Part shown: in pieces, positions 47,246 to 56,031 of the stretch
Layout: every line of letters begins with the position of its first letter
Position numbering within the stretch: position 1 is the first letter of the stretch
Notes under the pieces: generated by a model
The model's input: the letters and a program-made list of their open reading frames with translations, nothing else
The model's database searches: none
Told to the model about the DNA's origin: nothing
From: Bin55 sp963667455
GTDB lineage: Bacteria > Pseudomonadota > Gammaproteobacteria > Pseudomonadales > Azotimanducaceae
Direction of reading: 5' to 3'
DNA length: 64,000 nt
Assembly: GCA_963667455.2 (NCBI GenBank)
Contig: CAXXFR010000005.1
Span: forward strand, 50,115 to 114,114
Made by a program: the position numbers and the translations under genes

Positions 47246-47635
47246 GGATTTGCCATTTCAAGTGCATTGCGTTAACAATTTCGTTCATGAAGATAAAGTC
47301 GGCGAGACTCCAATGCGATGTCTCGATTGCCATGCTAAGGGTACAACAAAAGTCGGTGTAGAGTCATGGAGCTCTTGGGCTCATATTACGAGGGCGACTG
47401 CCGTTCAGCTCAAGCGGAGTACTCCGTGGGGCGAGCCTTGTGACCATCGCGCTGGAGTACGCCTGCTCTAACATCGTCAGGCTGAGTCAGTTTATCGAGG
47501 GCACTAGCGATATGAAAAGGGTCGCTGATTCTTCAAAACTACAATGTGTTTCGGGCTTTGCAGTGCTCCCGATGCGGCGGCCTGAGCCCCGCTAGCTTGC
47601 AATTTGGATCTTCACCGAAGACGACCTCCAACAAG

Positions 47636-48259
47636 ATGACATCCACAGTCTCAAAGGCGAGTACTCCACAGGATGTACTCGACTTCTGGTTCGACGATTG
47701 CCACGAAAGTCCCGAGAAGTGTAAGGAGCAATCCAAGCTGTGGTATGCATCCGACGAAAAGCTCGATGAGCAAGTGACTCTCCAGTTCGGAGATCTCTAC
47801 GAGAAAGCTTGTCTCGATTCGTTGTCTTCGTGGGGTGAGACATCCGAAGGTGCATTGGCCCTAGTCATTCTTCTCGACCAGTTCTCGCGCCAGATACATC
47901 GAAAAACATCACAGGCATTCAGCCAAGATTCCATGGCACGAGCGATTGCGATTCGAACGGTTCAACGTGGATTGGACAAGGAACTTTCCGTACCTGGTCG
48001 GCTGTTTCTCTACCACCCGTTTCAGCACAGTGAATTTCTTGCAGATCAGGAATTTGGGGTTCAAGTCTGTGGCCAACTCCTCGACGAGTGCAGTCCGGAG
48101 TGGCGCGACTACGTCCAGAACAGCATGGAGTTCTTTGAAGGGCATCGAGAAGTCGTCCGTCAATTCGGCAGATTTCCGCATCGCAATGAAGTGTTGGGTC
48201 GCGAATCGACTCCAGATGAATTGAAGTATCTGGAAGACGCGTCGCGTTACGGACAGTAG
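47636..48259 (+). CDS. DUF924-family protein
   Basis: A 207-residue helical (TPR-like) protein from ATG 47636. VLDFWFDDCHESPEKCKEQS, LALVILLDQFSRQIHR, FLYHPFQHSE and GRFPHRNEVLGRESTPDE are the family landmarks. Function is not established. It lies 36 bases before a glycosyltransferase gene and could be in the same operon. Confidence 0.9.
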   Translation: MTSTVSKASTPQDVLDFWFDDCHESPEKCKEQSKLWYASDEKLDEQVTLQFGDLYEKACLDSLSSWGETSEGALALVILLDQFSRQIHRKTSQAFSQDSMARAIAIRTVQRGLDKELSVPGRLFLYHPFQHSEFLADQEFGVQVCGQLLDECSPEWRDYVQNSMEFFEGHREVVRQFGRFPHRNEVLGRESTPDELKYLEDASRYGQ

Positions 48260-48295
48260 TTCGTTTCTCAGACTGCTTCAAGCATCGTCGCCACC

Positions 48296-49399
48296 ATGAA
48301 GATCGCACAAATTGTTCCTCGTATGGAGAGCGGTGGTGTCGAAAGGGGAACTCTCGAGGTTGCGAGAGCGTTAACCGACGCTAGTCATCAAGCGGTCGTC
48401 GTGTCGGAAGGCGGCGCGATGGTGGAGGAATTGATCGATGGTGGTGCGCGACACATAGCCTTGGGAGTTGCACGCAAGTCTCCTCGATCACTATTGAATG
48501 TTCGGCCCTTGGCAGAGCTGATGTCGCAGGAGCGTTTTGACGTCGTACATTGTCGTTCGCGTCTTCCAGCTTGGTTGACCGTGTTGGCACTTCGAACGAT
48601 GTCGGAACCGAAGCCACACTTGGTTACTAGTATTCACGGCTTGTACTCCGTCTCGCGATACAGTGCCGTAATGGCGAAAGGCGAACTTATCGAGGTCGTT
48701 TCCAACTCGGCGAAGGATTACCTGCTTCAAAACTACCCGGGTGTTGACTCGTCCAAGATTCGAGTCATTCACCGTGGTATCGATCCTTTGGTGTACAACT
48801 CCTCGGTAAGACCGTCTGCACAGTGGATGGAACTGTGGGAAAAAGAAACTGACAATGCCAGAGCGACTTCGGAGCCGGTATTGACACTGGCCGGTCGTCT
48901 CTCACCCCTGAAAGGTCACAACGCTTTCCTGTCCACTCTCGAAACGCTGAGTGCGAAAGGAAGACCTCATATCGGTCTGATCGTAGGTGGGGAAGAAGGG
49001 CGGCATCGAAAATATCTCACAATGCTCAAACGGAGAGTTGTTGAGTCTGATCACTTGAGGGATCGAGTCTTTTTTGTAGGGCACCGACCAGATATTGCTC
49101 AGATCTTCAGCATCAGCGATTTTGTTCTCTCACTATCAATGCAACCTGAGTCCTTTGGTCGAACTGTCTTGGAATCGCTCTCGCTGGGTACTCCCGTTGT
49201 CGGGTTCGATCACGGAGGGGTCGGAGAAATCCTGGAAGCAATCTATCCGGCAGGTCGAGTCTCAACGATGAACCCCGAGGATGTAGCTTCGCGAATTATC
49301 GAACTTGAGAATGCTCCGCAACCGATCGGCAAGCACAGCATGACCCTTGAGCGTATGTGTGATAGCACAATTTCCATGTACCAGGAGTTGGCGGGATGA
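48296..49399 (+). CDS. Glycosyltransferase family 4 protein
   Basis: A 367-residue GT-B enzyme. The N-terminal donor-independent half begins MKIAQIVPRMESGGVERGTL; the C-terminal half holds QPESFGRTVLESLSLGTPVV, the E-x7-E motif of GT4, and VGFDHGGVGEIL. It resembles lipopolysaccharide-core or exopolysaccharide glycosyltransferases. Its stop overlaps the next gene's start (ATGA), so the two are coupled. Confidence 0.9.
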   Translation: MKIAQIVPRMESGGVERGTLEVARALTDASHQAVVVSEGGAMVEELIDGGARHIALGVARKSPRSLLNVRPLAELMSQERFDVVHCRSRLPAWLTVLALRTMSEPKPHLVTSIHGLYSVSRYSAVMAKGELIEVVSNSAKDYLLQNYPGVDSSKIRVIHRGIDPLVYNSSVRPSAQWMELWEKETDNARATSEPVLTLAGRLSPLKGHNAFLSTLETLSAKGRPHIGLIVGGEEGRHRKYLTMLKRRVVESDHLRDRVFFVGHRPDIAQIFSISDFVLSLSMQPESFGRTVLESLSLGTPVVGFDHGGVGEILEAIYPAGRVSTMNPEDVASRIIELENAPQPIGKHSMTLERMCDSTISMYQELAG

Positions 49400-50208
49400 C
49401 CACGGCACTAGTGGTGGTCGCTGTGTTGGCGGGTTTGGCCTTCTGCTACCAATTCGCTTGGTGGCGTCCGACAGTCGATTACGGATCTCCACGTATTCTG
49501 ATGTATCACATGATCAGTCGTCAGAAGCCGAAGACTCGTTTCAACAAGCTGCGAGTGGACCCCGTTGAGTTTGAAAGGCAGCTCAACTGGCTAACGGAGA
49601 ACGGATGGACTTTCGTATTCATGTCGCAGGTGAACAATGAGATCCCTCGTCGTTGCGTAGCATTGACCTTTGACGACGGATATCGCGACAATTTTCTACT
49701 GGCAGATCCCATTCTGAAGAAGTACGGTGCGTGTGCAACTCTGTATTTGGTTGCTGATCGGCACGATCGGGACTGGTCAGTGTCGAAGAAGGAACATCAC
49801 TCCGACGGGGAACTCAAGAACGAACCAAAGTTGCTAGATTCAGATGTTGAGACAATGCTTCAATCTGGACGATGGGAACTTGGTTCACACACGAACACAC
49901 ACGCGAATCTCAGTACCTTGGATCCCGCTCATCAGGCGGAGGAAATCGGAGGTTGCCGAGAGTACTTGCAGAATCGTTTTCGATCCGAGATTGACTCGTT
50001 TGCATACCCGTTTGGAATTTACTCTGCGTCTGATGTCGAATGTGTGAGAGGGTCGGGTTACTCTACTGCGGTGACTACCCAGCAAGGCATTTCGCAAAAT
50101 GTTTCAGCTGAGCGATTTCAGCTTCGGCGAGTCAAAGTGAGTGGTCAAGATGGACTGCTCAGTTTTCGATTGCGTATGCGCACCGGCAAGTGTCGAATGC
50201 GCGACTAG
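49396..50208 (+). CDS. Polysaccharide deacetylase (NodB-type CE4)
   Basis: A 270-residue protein with an N-terminal membrane helix (ALVVVAVLAGLAFCYQFAWW). The deacetylase motifs are LTFDDGYRDN (catalytic Asp pair), SHTNTHANL (metal His) and FAYPFG. It should act on the outer face of the inner membrane on a polysaccharide made with the upstream glycosyltransferase. A DUF3108 gene follows 18 bases later. Confidence 0.9.
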   Translation: MTTALVVVAVLAGLAFCYQFAWWRPTVDYGSPRILMYHMISRQKPKTRFNKLRVDPVEFERQLNWLTENGWTFVFMSQVNNEIPRRCVALTFDDGYRDNFLLADPILKKYGACATLYLVADRHDRDWSVSKKEHHSDGELKNEPKLLDSDVETMLQSGRWELGSHTNTHANLSTLDPAHQAEEIGGCREYLQNRFRSEIDSFAYPFGIYSASDVECVRGSGYSTAVTTQQGISQNVSAERFQLRRVKVSGQDGLLSFRLRMRTGKCRMRD

Positions 50209-50226
50209 CTTGAGGAATCAAATTCA

Positions 50227-50967
50227 ATGCAATTAGCCAAGCGTTTATTCGTTCTCCTTCTGTCGTCAATGATTGGCTTGTGCGCCACAGCAACGGAAGA
50301 ATTGGACGATTGTGAAGACTGCGGGTCGGTGCGAATCTACGATGGCAATGTCGGTCCAGTTCGGGTAGGCCTGTTGGAGGTCGAACTACAGATAACCGAC
50401 GATGCCTACGAGATGGAGGGAGAGATTGCGGGAGCAGGCCCGATCAAACGATTGTTGAACTGGCGCGGAACCTTTACCGCTGGAGGTACGTTTGCAGACG
50501 AACGTCCTGTTACATCGTCCTACTTCTTCGAGCAGGATGAAGTTCGAAGAAAAAAGAAAGAAGTCAAGAGGGTAACTGTCTCTGGACCGGTAACTCGAAT
50601 CACGGAGACGGACAAGGAAGACCTTGAGTTTCCGACCCCGCCGGGGAATGACATGATGACGGCGATACTGCTAGATCCAAGTTGTGACGAAGCAAAAGAC
50701 GTGCACGACGGCGAGAATTCATTCATCTTGGAACTCTATGCGACGAAGCCTGAACGGAATGTCAAGCAAGGTCGCAATTACTGGACTGGTACAGCCGACT
50801 TGTGCCGTTACAAGGTCATGGTCGACGGTAAGGAAATGCGCAAGCTGGACCTCTGGATTGGAGAGGTTGACGGTCGGCTGGCTCCGGTTCGGATAGGTGT
50901 ACGAATTCCGCTAATTCCCGACGGCGTGTTCAAACTGCGTATAGCCGAAGAAGAAGGGGAGGAATGA
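50227..50967 (+). CDS. Exported DUF3108-family protein
   Basis: A 246-residue protein with a cleavable signal peptide (MQLAKRLFVLLLSSMIGLCA). YDGNVGPVRVGLLEVELQ, YEMEGEIAGAGPIKRLLNWRG-type strands and DMMTAILL resemble DUF3108, a beta-rich periplasmic family. It is the last gene of the DUF924-GT4-deacetylase-DUF3108 group. A role in surface polysaccharide assembly is only inferred. Confidence 0.75.
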   Translation: MQLAKRLFVLLLSSMIGLCATATEELDDCEDCGSVRIYDGNVGPVRVGLLEVELQITDDAYEMEGEIAGAGPIKRLLNWRGTFTAGGTFADERPVTSSYFFEQDEVRRKKKEVKRVTVSGPVTRITETDKEDLEFPTPPGNDMMTAILLDPSCDEAKDVHDGENSFILELYATKPERNVKQGRNYWTGTADLCRYKVMVDGKEMRKLDLWIGEVDGRLAPVRIGVRIPLIPDGVFKLRIAEEEGEE

Positions 50968-51011
50968 CTCGGGCCACTGAATTGGAACGCCCGTATCACT
51001 TCTGATTGCTT

Positions 51012-51989
51012 TTATACGTAGGGTACGCCCTGTGCCTCGACATACAGGGAGTAGATCGAGTGTGAAGCTGTTATAAACAAACGGGTTCGCTTCACTCCGC
51101 CAAAACACAGATTGGCCGCACCTTCGGGTGTGTGAACCTTGCCAATGAGATTCCCTTCAGGGTCGAAAACGTGGACTCCGTCTTCGTTGGGATCTCCCCA
51201 TCCCGCGCTAGCCCACACGTTCCCGTCGGTGTCGCATCGAATCCCGTCCGAACTGGTACTGCCCATGTTGCAGAACACTCGATGGTTCGCTAGTTCGGTG
51301 TTGTTCACAACGTCAAAAGCATGAATGTCGCGAGGATGTCCAGGCTTATGCGACACACCGGTATCGACGATGTAGAGAGTGCTGTAGTCCGGTGAAAAAC
51401 ACAGACCATTCGGCTTCTCCAAGGACTCATTGACTACCGAAGTGTCTCCCGTGTCGGGATCGATCCGATAGACGCGAGTAGGTAGTTCGAACGGCGCTTT
51501 GTGCCCTTCGTAGTTCCAGTGGATACCGTACCCTGGATCGGTAAACCAAATGGCGCCGTCTGGATGCACGACTACATCGTTCGGAGCGTTCAATCGCTTG
51601 CCGTCGAACGAGTCCATGACGACCGTAATCGTTCCATCGTGCTCGGTTCTCGTAACACGGCGAGCACCGTGTTCGCAGGAGACTAGCCTTCCTTGTCGAT
51701 CTCGTGTGTGTCCGTTGGAGTTGTTGGCAGGTTTGCGCCACGTTGTGGTCTCTTCAGTGACTTCGTCCCATCGCAAAATCCGATCGTTGGGAATGTCGCT
51801 GCACAGAAAGTAGCGACCATCCCCGAACCAAACCGGACCCTCTGTCCATCGCGCACCGGTGTACAGACGATCAAGCGACGAACTGCCTAGCACATACTTG
51901 CGAAACTTGGAGTCAATGACTTCGACAGCTGGATCGGGATAGCGCATCGGCGCTGTCCAATCTCTCGGAAATTGGAATCTATTGGTCAC
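51012..51989 (-). CDS. SMP-30/gluconolactonase-family protein
   Basis: A 325-residue six-bladed propeller. Metal/catalytic residues are in WTEGPVWFGDGRYFLCSD, NAPNDVVVHPDGAIWFTDPG, KPNGLCFSPD and SSDGIRCDTDGNVWAS, matching gluconolactonases. It would hydrolyse a sugar lactone. No signal peptide. GTG at 51989, twenty bases after the upstream exported-protein gene. Confidence 0.92.
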   Translation of the reverse strand: MTNRFQFPRDWTAPMRYPDPAVEVIDSKFRKYVLGSSSLDRLYTGARWTEGPVWFGDGRYFLCSDIPNDRILRWDEVTEETTTWRKPANNSNGHTRDRQGRLVSCEHGARRVTRTEHDGTITVVMDSFDGKRLNAPNDVVVHPDGAIWFTDPGYGIHWNYEGHKAPFELPTRVYRIDPDTGDTSVVNESLEKPNGLCFSPDYSTLYIVDTGVSHKPGHPRDIHAFDVVNNTELANHRVFCNMGSTSSDGIRCDTDGNVWASAGWGDPNEDGVHVFDPEGNLIGKVHTPEGAANLCFGGVKRTRLFITASHSIYSLYVEAQGVPYV

Positions 51990-52009
51990 GGGTCACTCCG
52001 CGTTCTTAG

Positions 52010-52621
52010 TCATTCGGCCGCGGTAACAGCCTCTTCGGTGGCGGTTTGTTCCTTAGGTTCTGGTGTCTCTTCGCTTCCGTCTTCGGTCTTTCGCAGGAAC
52101 GCCCGAATGTATTTTTGCGACGCTCCTCCCTTTGGTTGGACTTTCACGGTTACGACCAGATTGTCATCGCGATCCAGTCGGAATTCGTGCCTGACCCTCC
52201 TCGATGTGGAACTGTACGACTCTGTGAGGAGCTTGCTCTTCCACTTGGTGTTGCGACCGTGGCGTTTACCGACGAAGAACTCTCGATGCGAACCGTTGGC
52301 GCAGCTGATCTCGATTTCGTTGGACTTCTTGGTCAACGTGAATTCGACACAATCCAAGATGACTGGATGCTTCAAGGCAACAGCGTTCGCGTCCGGGGAT
52401 GAGCCTCTTCCACCAGGGATTAGAACGCGTCCAACTCCGCCGGCGACATTGCCGAGCCCATTGCCAATGCCACGATTTCGTTTCGGTTCGGGTCGAAGCT
52501 CTTCAGTGAGCTCATCATTGAAAGTCCATTCGCCAGTCAAGTCCAATTCTTCAGCGACCAGACTGGTTGCCAACAATATCGCACAGCACGTAATAAACTT
52601 TGAGGTGTTAACGATGTTCAT
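52010..52621 (-). CDS. Exported protein of unknown function
   Basis: A 203-residue protein with a signal peptide (FITCCAILLATSLVA then EELDLTGEW). A Gly/Arg-rich linker near 50-75 is followed by beta-type segments (HEFRLDRDDNLVVTVKVQPK) and an acidic tail. No family was recognised. Only 44 bases separate its start from the divergent hspQ start. Confidence 0.65.
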   Translation of the reverse strand: MNIVNTSKFITCCAILLATSLVAEELDLTGEWTFNDELTEELRPEPKRNRGIGNGLGNVAGGVGRVLIPGGRGSSPDANAVALKHPVILDCVEFTLTKKSNEIEISCANGSHREFFVGKRHGRNTKWKSKLLTESYSSTSRRVRHEFRLDRDDNLVVTVKVQPKGGASQKYIRAFLRKTEDGSEETPEPKEQTATEEAVTAAE

Positions 52622-52665
52622 CCGAGGAAGCGTGGTGGCCCGTTCACTCCACGAATAATAACGCG

Positions 52666-52977
52666 ATGCCAGACTCTCCCAAATTTCATGTTGGGCAGAT
52701 CGTCGAGCATCGGCGATTTTCCTATCGAGGCGTTGTCTATCGAAGTGACAGCGAATTTGGATTGAGCGAAGACTGGTATCAGCAAATGGCGATCACCAAA
52801 CCGCCAAGAGACAAGCCTTGGTACGGTGTGCTGGTGGACAACTCGAACCAAACGACCTATGTCGCGGAACGCAATTTGATACCGTGCGAGGACAAGAGCC
52901 AGATCGAGCATCCGCACATTGGGTTCTACTTTGACAGGTTCGACGGTGTGGAGTATTCGGTTCGACCGATGAACTAG
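52666..52977 (+). CDS. hspQ: Heat-shock protein HspQ
   Basis: A 103-residue protein of the HspQ/YccV family. KFHVGQIVEHRRFSYRGVVY, DKPWYGVLVD and TTYVAERNLIPCED are diagnostic. In E. coli HspQ binds hemimethylated DNA and modulates Lon. It is a stand-alone gene. Confidence 0.92.
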   Translation: MPDSPKFHVGQIVEHRRFSYRGVVYRSDSEFGLSEDWYQQMAITKPPRDKPWYGVLVDNSNQTTYVAERNLIPCEDKSQIEHPHIGFYFDRFDGVEYSVRPMN

Positions 52978-53164
52978 CATGGTGTCTCGCTCATTTGCTC
53001 ACAGAAATTCTTGAGCGAATGTAGTTTGTCGATGGACGACCTGGTCCAGATGAGCGGGATCGGATCGTCGTTATTGTTTTTGCGACCAGCCACGAGTGTT
53101 CGCCTGCCCGAGCTACCACTTGCTACTCTAGCATTCAAGTACGCAGTTTGGAACCAAGAAAACC

Positions 53165-53587
53165 ATGCGACGGCTTCTGAGTGCGGCGCAGACGTTGACG
53201 GACGCTTTTATCCGGCTTCAAAGGGCAAAGGTTAGAGCAGGCAAAATCACGTCCCCTTGGTACGACACGAAGCATTTATACGACGCAAGCTTTCTAGCTG
53301 AGGTTGACAAGCTAGACAACTGTTTGAGTTCTTCGGTCGAAAGAGTCGAAAAGCAACTGATATTGCTCGTTGAAGACTGGGCGAAGTCACTGGAAAATCT
53401 ATTGGACAAGCAGTGGGACAGTCTCTCCAACGGCCAAGAACAAGAAGGTGTGGAATCAAGTCTTGTTGTCTCCACGGTAAATCTCAACGCAGACCTGCTA
53501 GTTGGCTCTGTCAACTACCTGATGAGGATCAATGACGACACTCAGCTTTGTTTGAGAGAGACCGACTTTTCGGGAGACGAAACTTGA
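53165..53587 (+). CDS. Hypothetical protein
   Basis: A 140-residue soluble, helix-rich protein with a likely coiled coil (SSSVERVEKQLILLVEDWAK). No signal peptide or family recognised. ATG at 53165 follows an AAGAAAACC stretch. Convergent with kdsD. Confidence 0.5.
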   Translation: MRRLLSAAQTLTDAFIRLQRAKVRAGKITSPWYDTKHLYDASFLAEVDKLDNCLSSSVERVEKQLILLVEDWAKSLENLLDKQWDSLSNGQEQEGVESSLVVSTVNLNADLLVGSVNYLMRINDDTQLCLRETDFSGDET

Positions 53588-53744
53588 TGAAGGCCAACTG
53601 AAAGTCCACACCTGCCGAACTCATTTTGTCGGGTTGGAGTTGTGTCGCATCCACCCAAGAGTAGGCGAGGACCTTTTGAGTTTGTTCAAGCGACTGTGAA
53701 CGAATTAGTGCAACGACGAACGAGTCGCTCGGATTTCGTTAGTC

Positions 53745-54734
53745 TTACAGTCCTGCCGCCACCAAGTCCTGCATACGAATCAGTCCGACCGGACGCTTCT
53801 CATCCAGAATCACGATGGATGTGATCGAATTTCGTTGCATTTGCTCAAGGCAGTTGATCGCCATGGTGTCCGGTGTTGCCGAGCCTTGAACGACGGGAGG
53901 CAAGTCATCGCCCCGACGACTGTGATGAAAACACTCCCGGGCATTCATTGTGGCAAAGGGTTCACCTCGTTCCATGAGACGTCGAATGTCTCCATCCGTC
54001 AAGACGCCGAAGTGGTCTCCAGCCTCGTCCACCAGCAGTACGAGACCCAATCCTTTGGATGAAATCTCGTAGATGACTTCCGAAAACGATGCATTCACTC
54101 CTCGAATCGGCAGCCGATCGCCAGAAATCATCAAGTCCTGTACTTGAAGAAGCAACCTGCGGCCGAGCGTCCCGTGCGGATGGAACTGAGCGAAGTCCTC
54201 TGCCGTGAGTCCCTTGGTCTGTTGAACGCAGATCGCCAAGACATCGAGGATGCTCATGCTTGTCATGGTGCTGGTTGTGGGAGCAAGGTTCCATTGGTCT
54301 ATCTCGGGCAAGACCGGAATATGAAGCGCAATGTCGGCAAATTGCTCAAGTCTGGAATTCGGTTCCGTCAAAGTGATCACTGGACCTTTGGCAACCTGTC
54401 GAAACTGGCGTGCAAACTCGATGGTTTCTTCATTGCCGCCACTCTTCGAGATGGCAAGCATTCCCGCTTGACTCTCTACGATTCCGAGATCTCCATGCAA
54501 CGCCTCTACCGGGTGAACGAATGCGGCTCTTGTGCCGGTGCTGGAAAACGTTGCAGCCGCTTTTTGTCCCACAAGACCGCTCTTTCCAAGTCCAGTGATG
54601 ATCAAGAGCGAATCCAGGGTCGCAATCGAATCGACGGCACGCTGAAACCCTTCGTCCAGTAGATCCGCAGTCTGCGTCATAGCAGATGCGTAGATACTCA
54701 GCATCGCTTTGGCGCGAGCAACGTGATCAGTCAT
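53745..54734 (-). CDS. kdsD: D-arabinose-5-phosphate isomerase
   Basis: A 329-residue SIS-CBS-CBS protein that makes arabinose 5-phosphate for KDO synthesis. SIS motifs: ITGLGKSGLVGQKAAATFSS, FVHPVEALHGDLG, ISKSGGNEETIEF and NLAPTTSTM. The CBS pair covers residues 205-329. Lipopolysaccharide synthesis is implied. Unusually it lies far from kdsC and lpt genes, next to an amidohydrolase; in many proteobacteria it neighbours these. Confidence 0.93.
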   Translation of the reverse strand: MTDHVARAKAMLSIYASAMTQTADLLDEGFQRAVDSIATLDSLLIITGLGKSGLVGQKAAATFSSTGTRAAFVHPVEALHGDLGIVESQAGMLAISKSGGNEETIEFARQFRQVAKGPVITLTEPNSRLEQFADIALHIPVLPEIDQWNLAPTTSTMTSMSILDVLAICVQQTKGLTAEDFAQFHPHGTLGRRLLLQVQDLMISGDRLPIRGVNASFSEVIYEISSKGLGLVLLVDEAGDHFGVLTDGDIRRLMERGEPFATMNARECFHHSRRGDDLPPVVQGSATPDTMAINCLEQMQRNSITSIVILDEKRPVGLIRMQDLVAAGL

Positions 54735-54786
54735 GGGTGGGCTTGGAGTTTATTTGCCGAGAGAGTAGTGGATTCACGCGATGGGA

Positions 54787-55908
54787 CTAGCTCTTCTCGA
54801 GAGAGAAAAATCGGGCTCCGTTGTCCCAGAAGATTTTTCGTCGACTGAGGTCGGGAATTGGCTGGTCTTCCAATGCAACCATGCCTTGAGGCCAGGTTCC
54901 ATCTGGGTGCGGATAGTCCGTGTTGAAGGTCACATAGTCGTCGCCCACCAACTTGAGCACGCTGGGAAGCGTCATTTCGTCACCTCGACATGCAACCAGA
55001 AAATTGCTTTTGAAGTACTCAGTTGGGGGTTTCTTCAGAAGCGGATGCTCAGCACTTTGTGAGAATTCCCAATGCTGTTCCATGCGTTGAAGCCAGTAAG
55101 GAAGCCACCCGGCATCAGCTTCGACATGCACGATTTTCAGTCGAGGATGTGACTCGATCGTGCCGTACCAAATGAGACTCATCATTGCAACCATGGCTTC
55201 AAACGGATGGGCAATGATGTGGCCCGAAGTGTGAGTGTCCATGCGTTCGCCGAACGAAGGCCAGTAGGGGGATCCTGAGTCGTGAAGGCAAACTGGTAGC
55301 TCGAGACTCTCCAGTGTTGACCAGAGATCCTCGTAGTCTTCGTGATAGAGATTTCGGCCATTGACGGGATTGGGTCGTACGTAGAAGCAAGACGCACCGC
55401 ATTCCGTTGCTCGTTTGGCTTCTTCCACAGCGAGGCTGGGATCCTGAAGCGGTAGCATCGCTGCCATCAACAATCGACTTGAGTCAGCCTCGCAATACTG
55501 AATGCTCCAGTCGTTGTAGGCTCGGCAGATTGCAGCCAGCAATTCCGGATCATTGAAATTCTTTCCAAGAATCTGCCCACCGACCGTCGGATAGATCACC
55601 TGGACATCGATTCCTTCTTCATCCATATCCGCCAGTCGAGCAGTAGCGCTGAAGCCCTCTTCCTGAGTCTTCCTAAATCGCCGCATTCCCACGCGTATGG
55701 CTCTCAAGAATTCGGGCGAGTCCATGGGATACGAACCCGACTGCTTGGTAATGGGTTCTCCTTCGACCATCAACATACTTCGGCCGTTGGAGTGTGTGCT
55801 TGTCTTGGGAGCACGATCAGCAAACGCCGGATCGATGTATTCCTGCCAGATGGAGACAGGTTCCATCTGATGGGTGTCGGTGTCGAGTACGCGATATCCG
55901 TTACGCAT
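54787..55908 (-). CDS. Second amidohydrolase-2-family protein
   Basis: A 373-residue TIM-barrel protein. The N-terminal D-x-H appears as LDTDTHQMEPVSIWQEYID and the C-terminal acid as VTFNTDYPHPDGTWPQGM; LHDSGSPYWPSFGERMDTHT contains the mid-barrel histidine region. The same three elements occur in the 42.1-43.3 kb gene, so the two are paralogues of the family. Substrate unknown. It precedes kdsD by 52 bases. Confidence 0.85.
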   Translation of the reverse strand: MRNGYRVLDTDTHQMEPVSIWQEYIDPAFADRAPKTSTHSNGRSMLMVEGEPITKQSGSYPMDSPEFLRAIRVGMRRFRKTQEEGFSATARLADMDEEGIDVQVIYPTVGGQILGKNFNDPELLAAICRAYNDWSIQYCEADSSRLLMAAMLPLQDPSLAVEEAKRATECGASCFYVRPNPVNGRNLYHEDYEDLWSTLESLELPVCLHDSGSPYWPSFGERMDTHTSGHIIAHPFEAMVAMMSLIWYGTIESHPRLKIVHVEADAGWLPYWLQRMEQHWEFSQSAEHPLLKKPPTEYFKSNFLVACRGDEMTLPSVLKLVGDDYVTFNTDYPHPDGTWPQGMVALEDQPIPDLSRRKIFWDNGARFFSLEKS

Positions 55909-56031
55909 TGCTTTATTCGTCAGACAGAATCAACTAGGCCAAGAGCCCAAGGGCCGACCAGTGTCGATGCAACTCGGTTGTCACTACCTGAAGGACGGCA
56001 TCTTCCTCGACTGATGCTATTCGTAAACGAT

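Larger units (their letters stand above)
47091..47635. other. Intergenic region upstream of the methylase and DUF924 genes
   Basis: About 545 bases between divergent genes. It contains two notable inverted repeats (47133-47152 and 47234-47245) on the methylase side. A 79-codon frame at 47232-47471 shows no family resemblance and was not called. Confidence 0.5.

Noticed and set aside
47232..47471. 79-codon frame with a few cysteines upstream of DUF924
   Set aside because: No ribosome binding site, no family, lies in a control region with palindromes.
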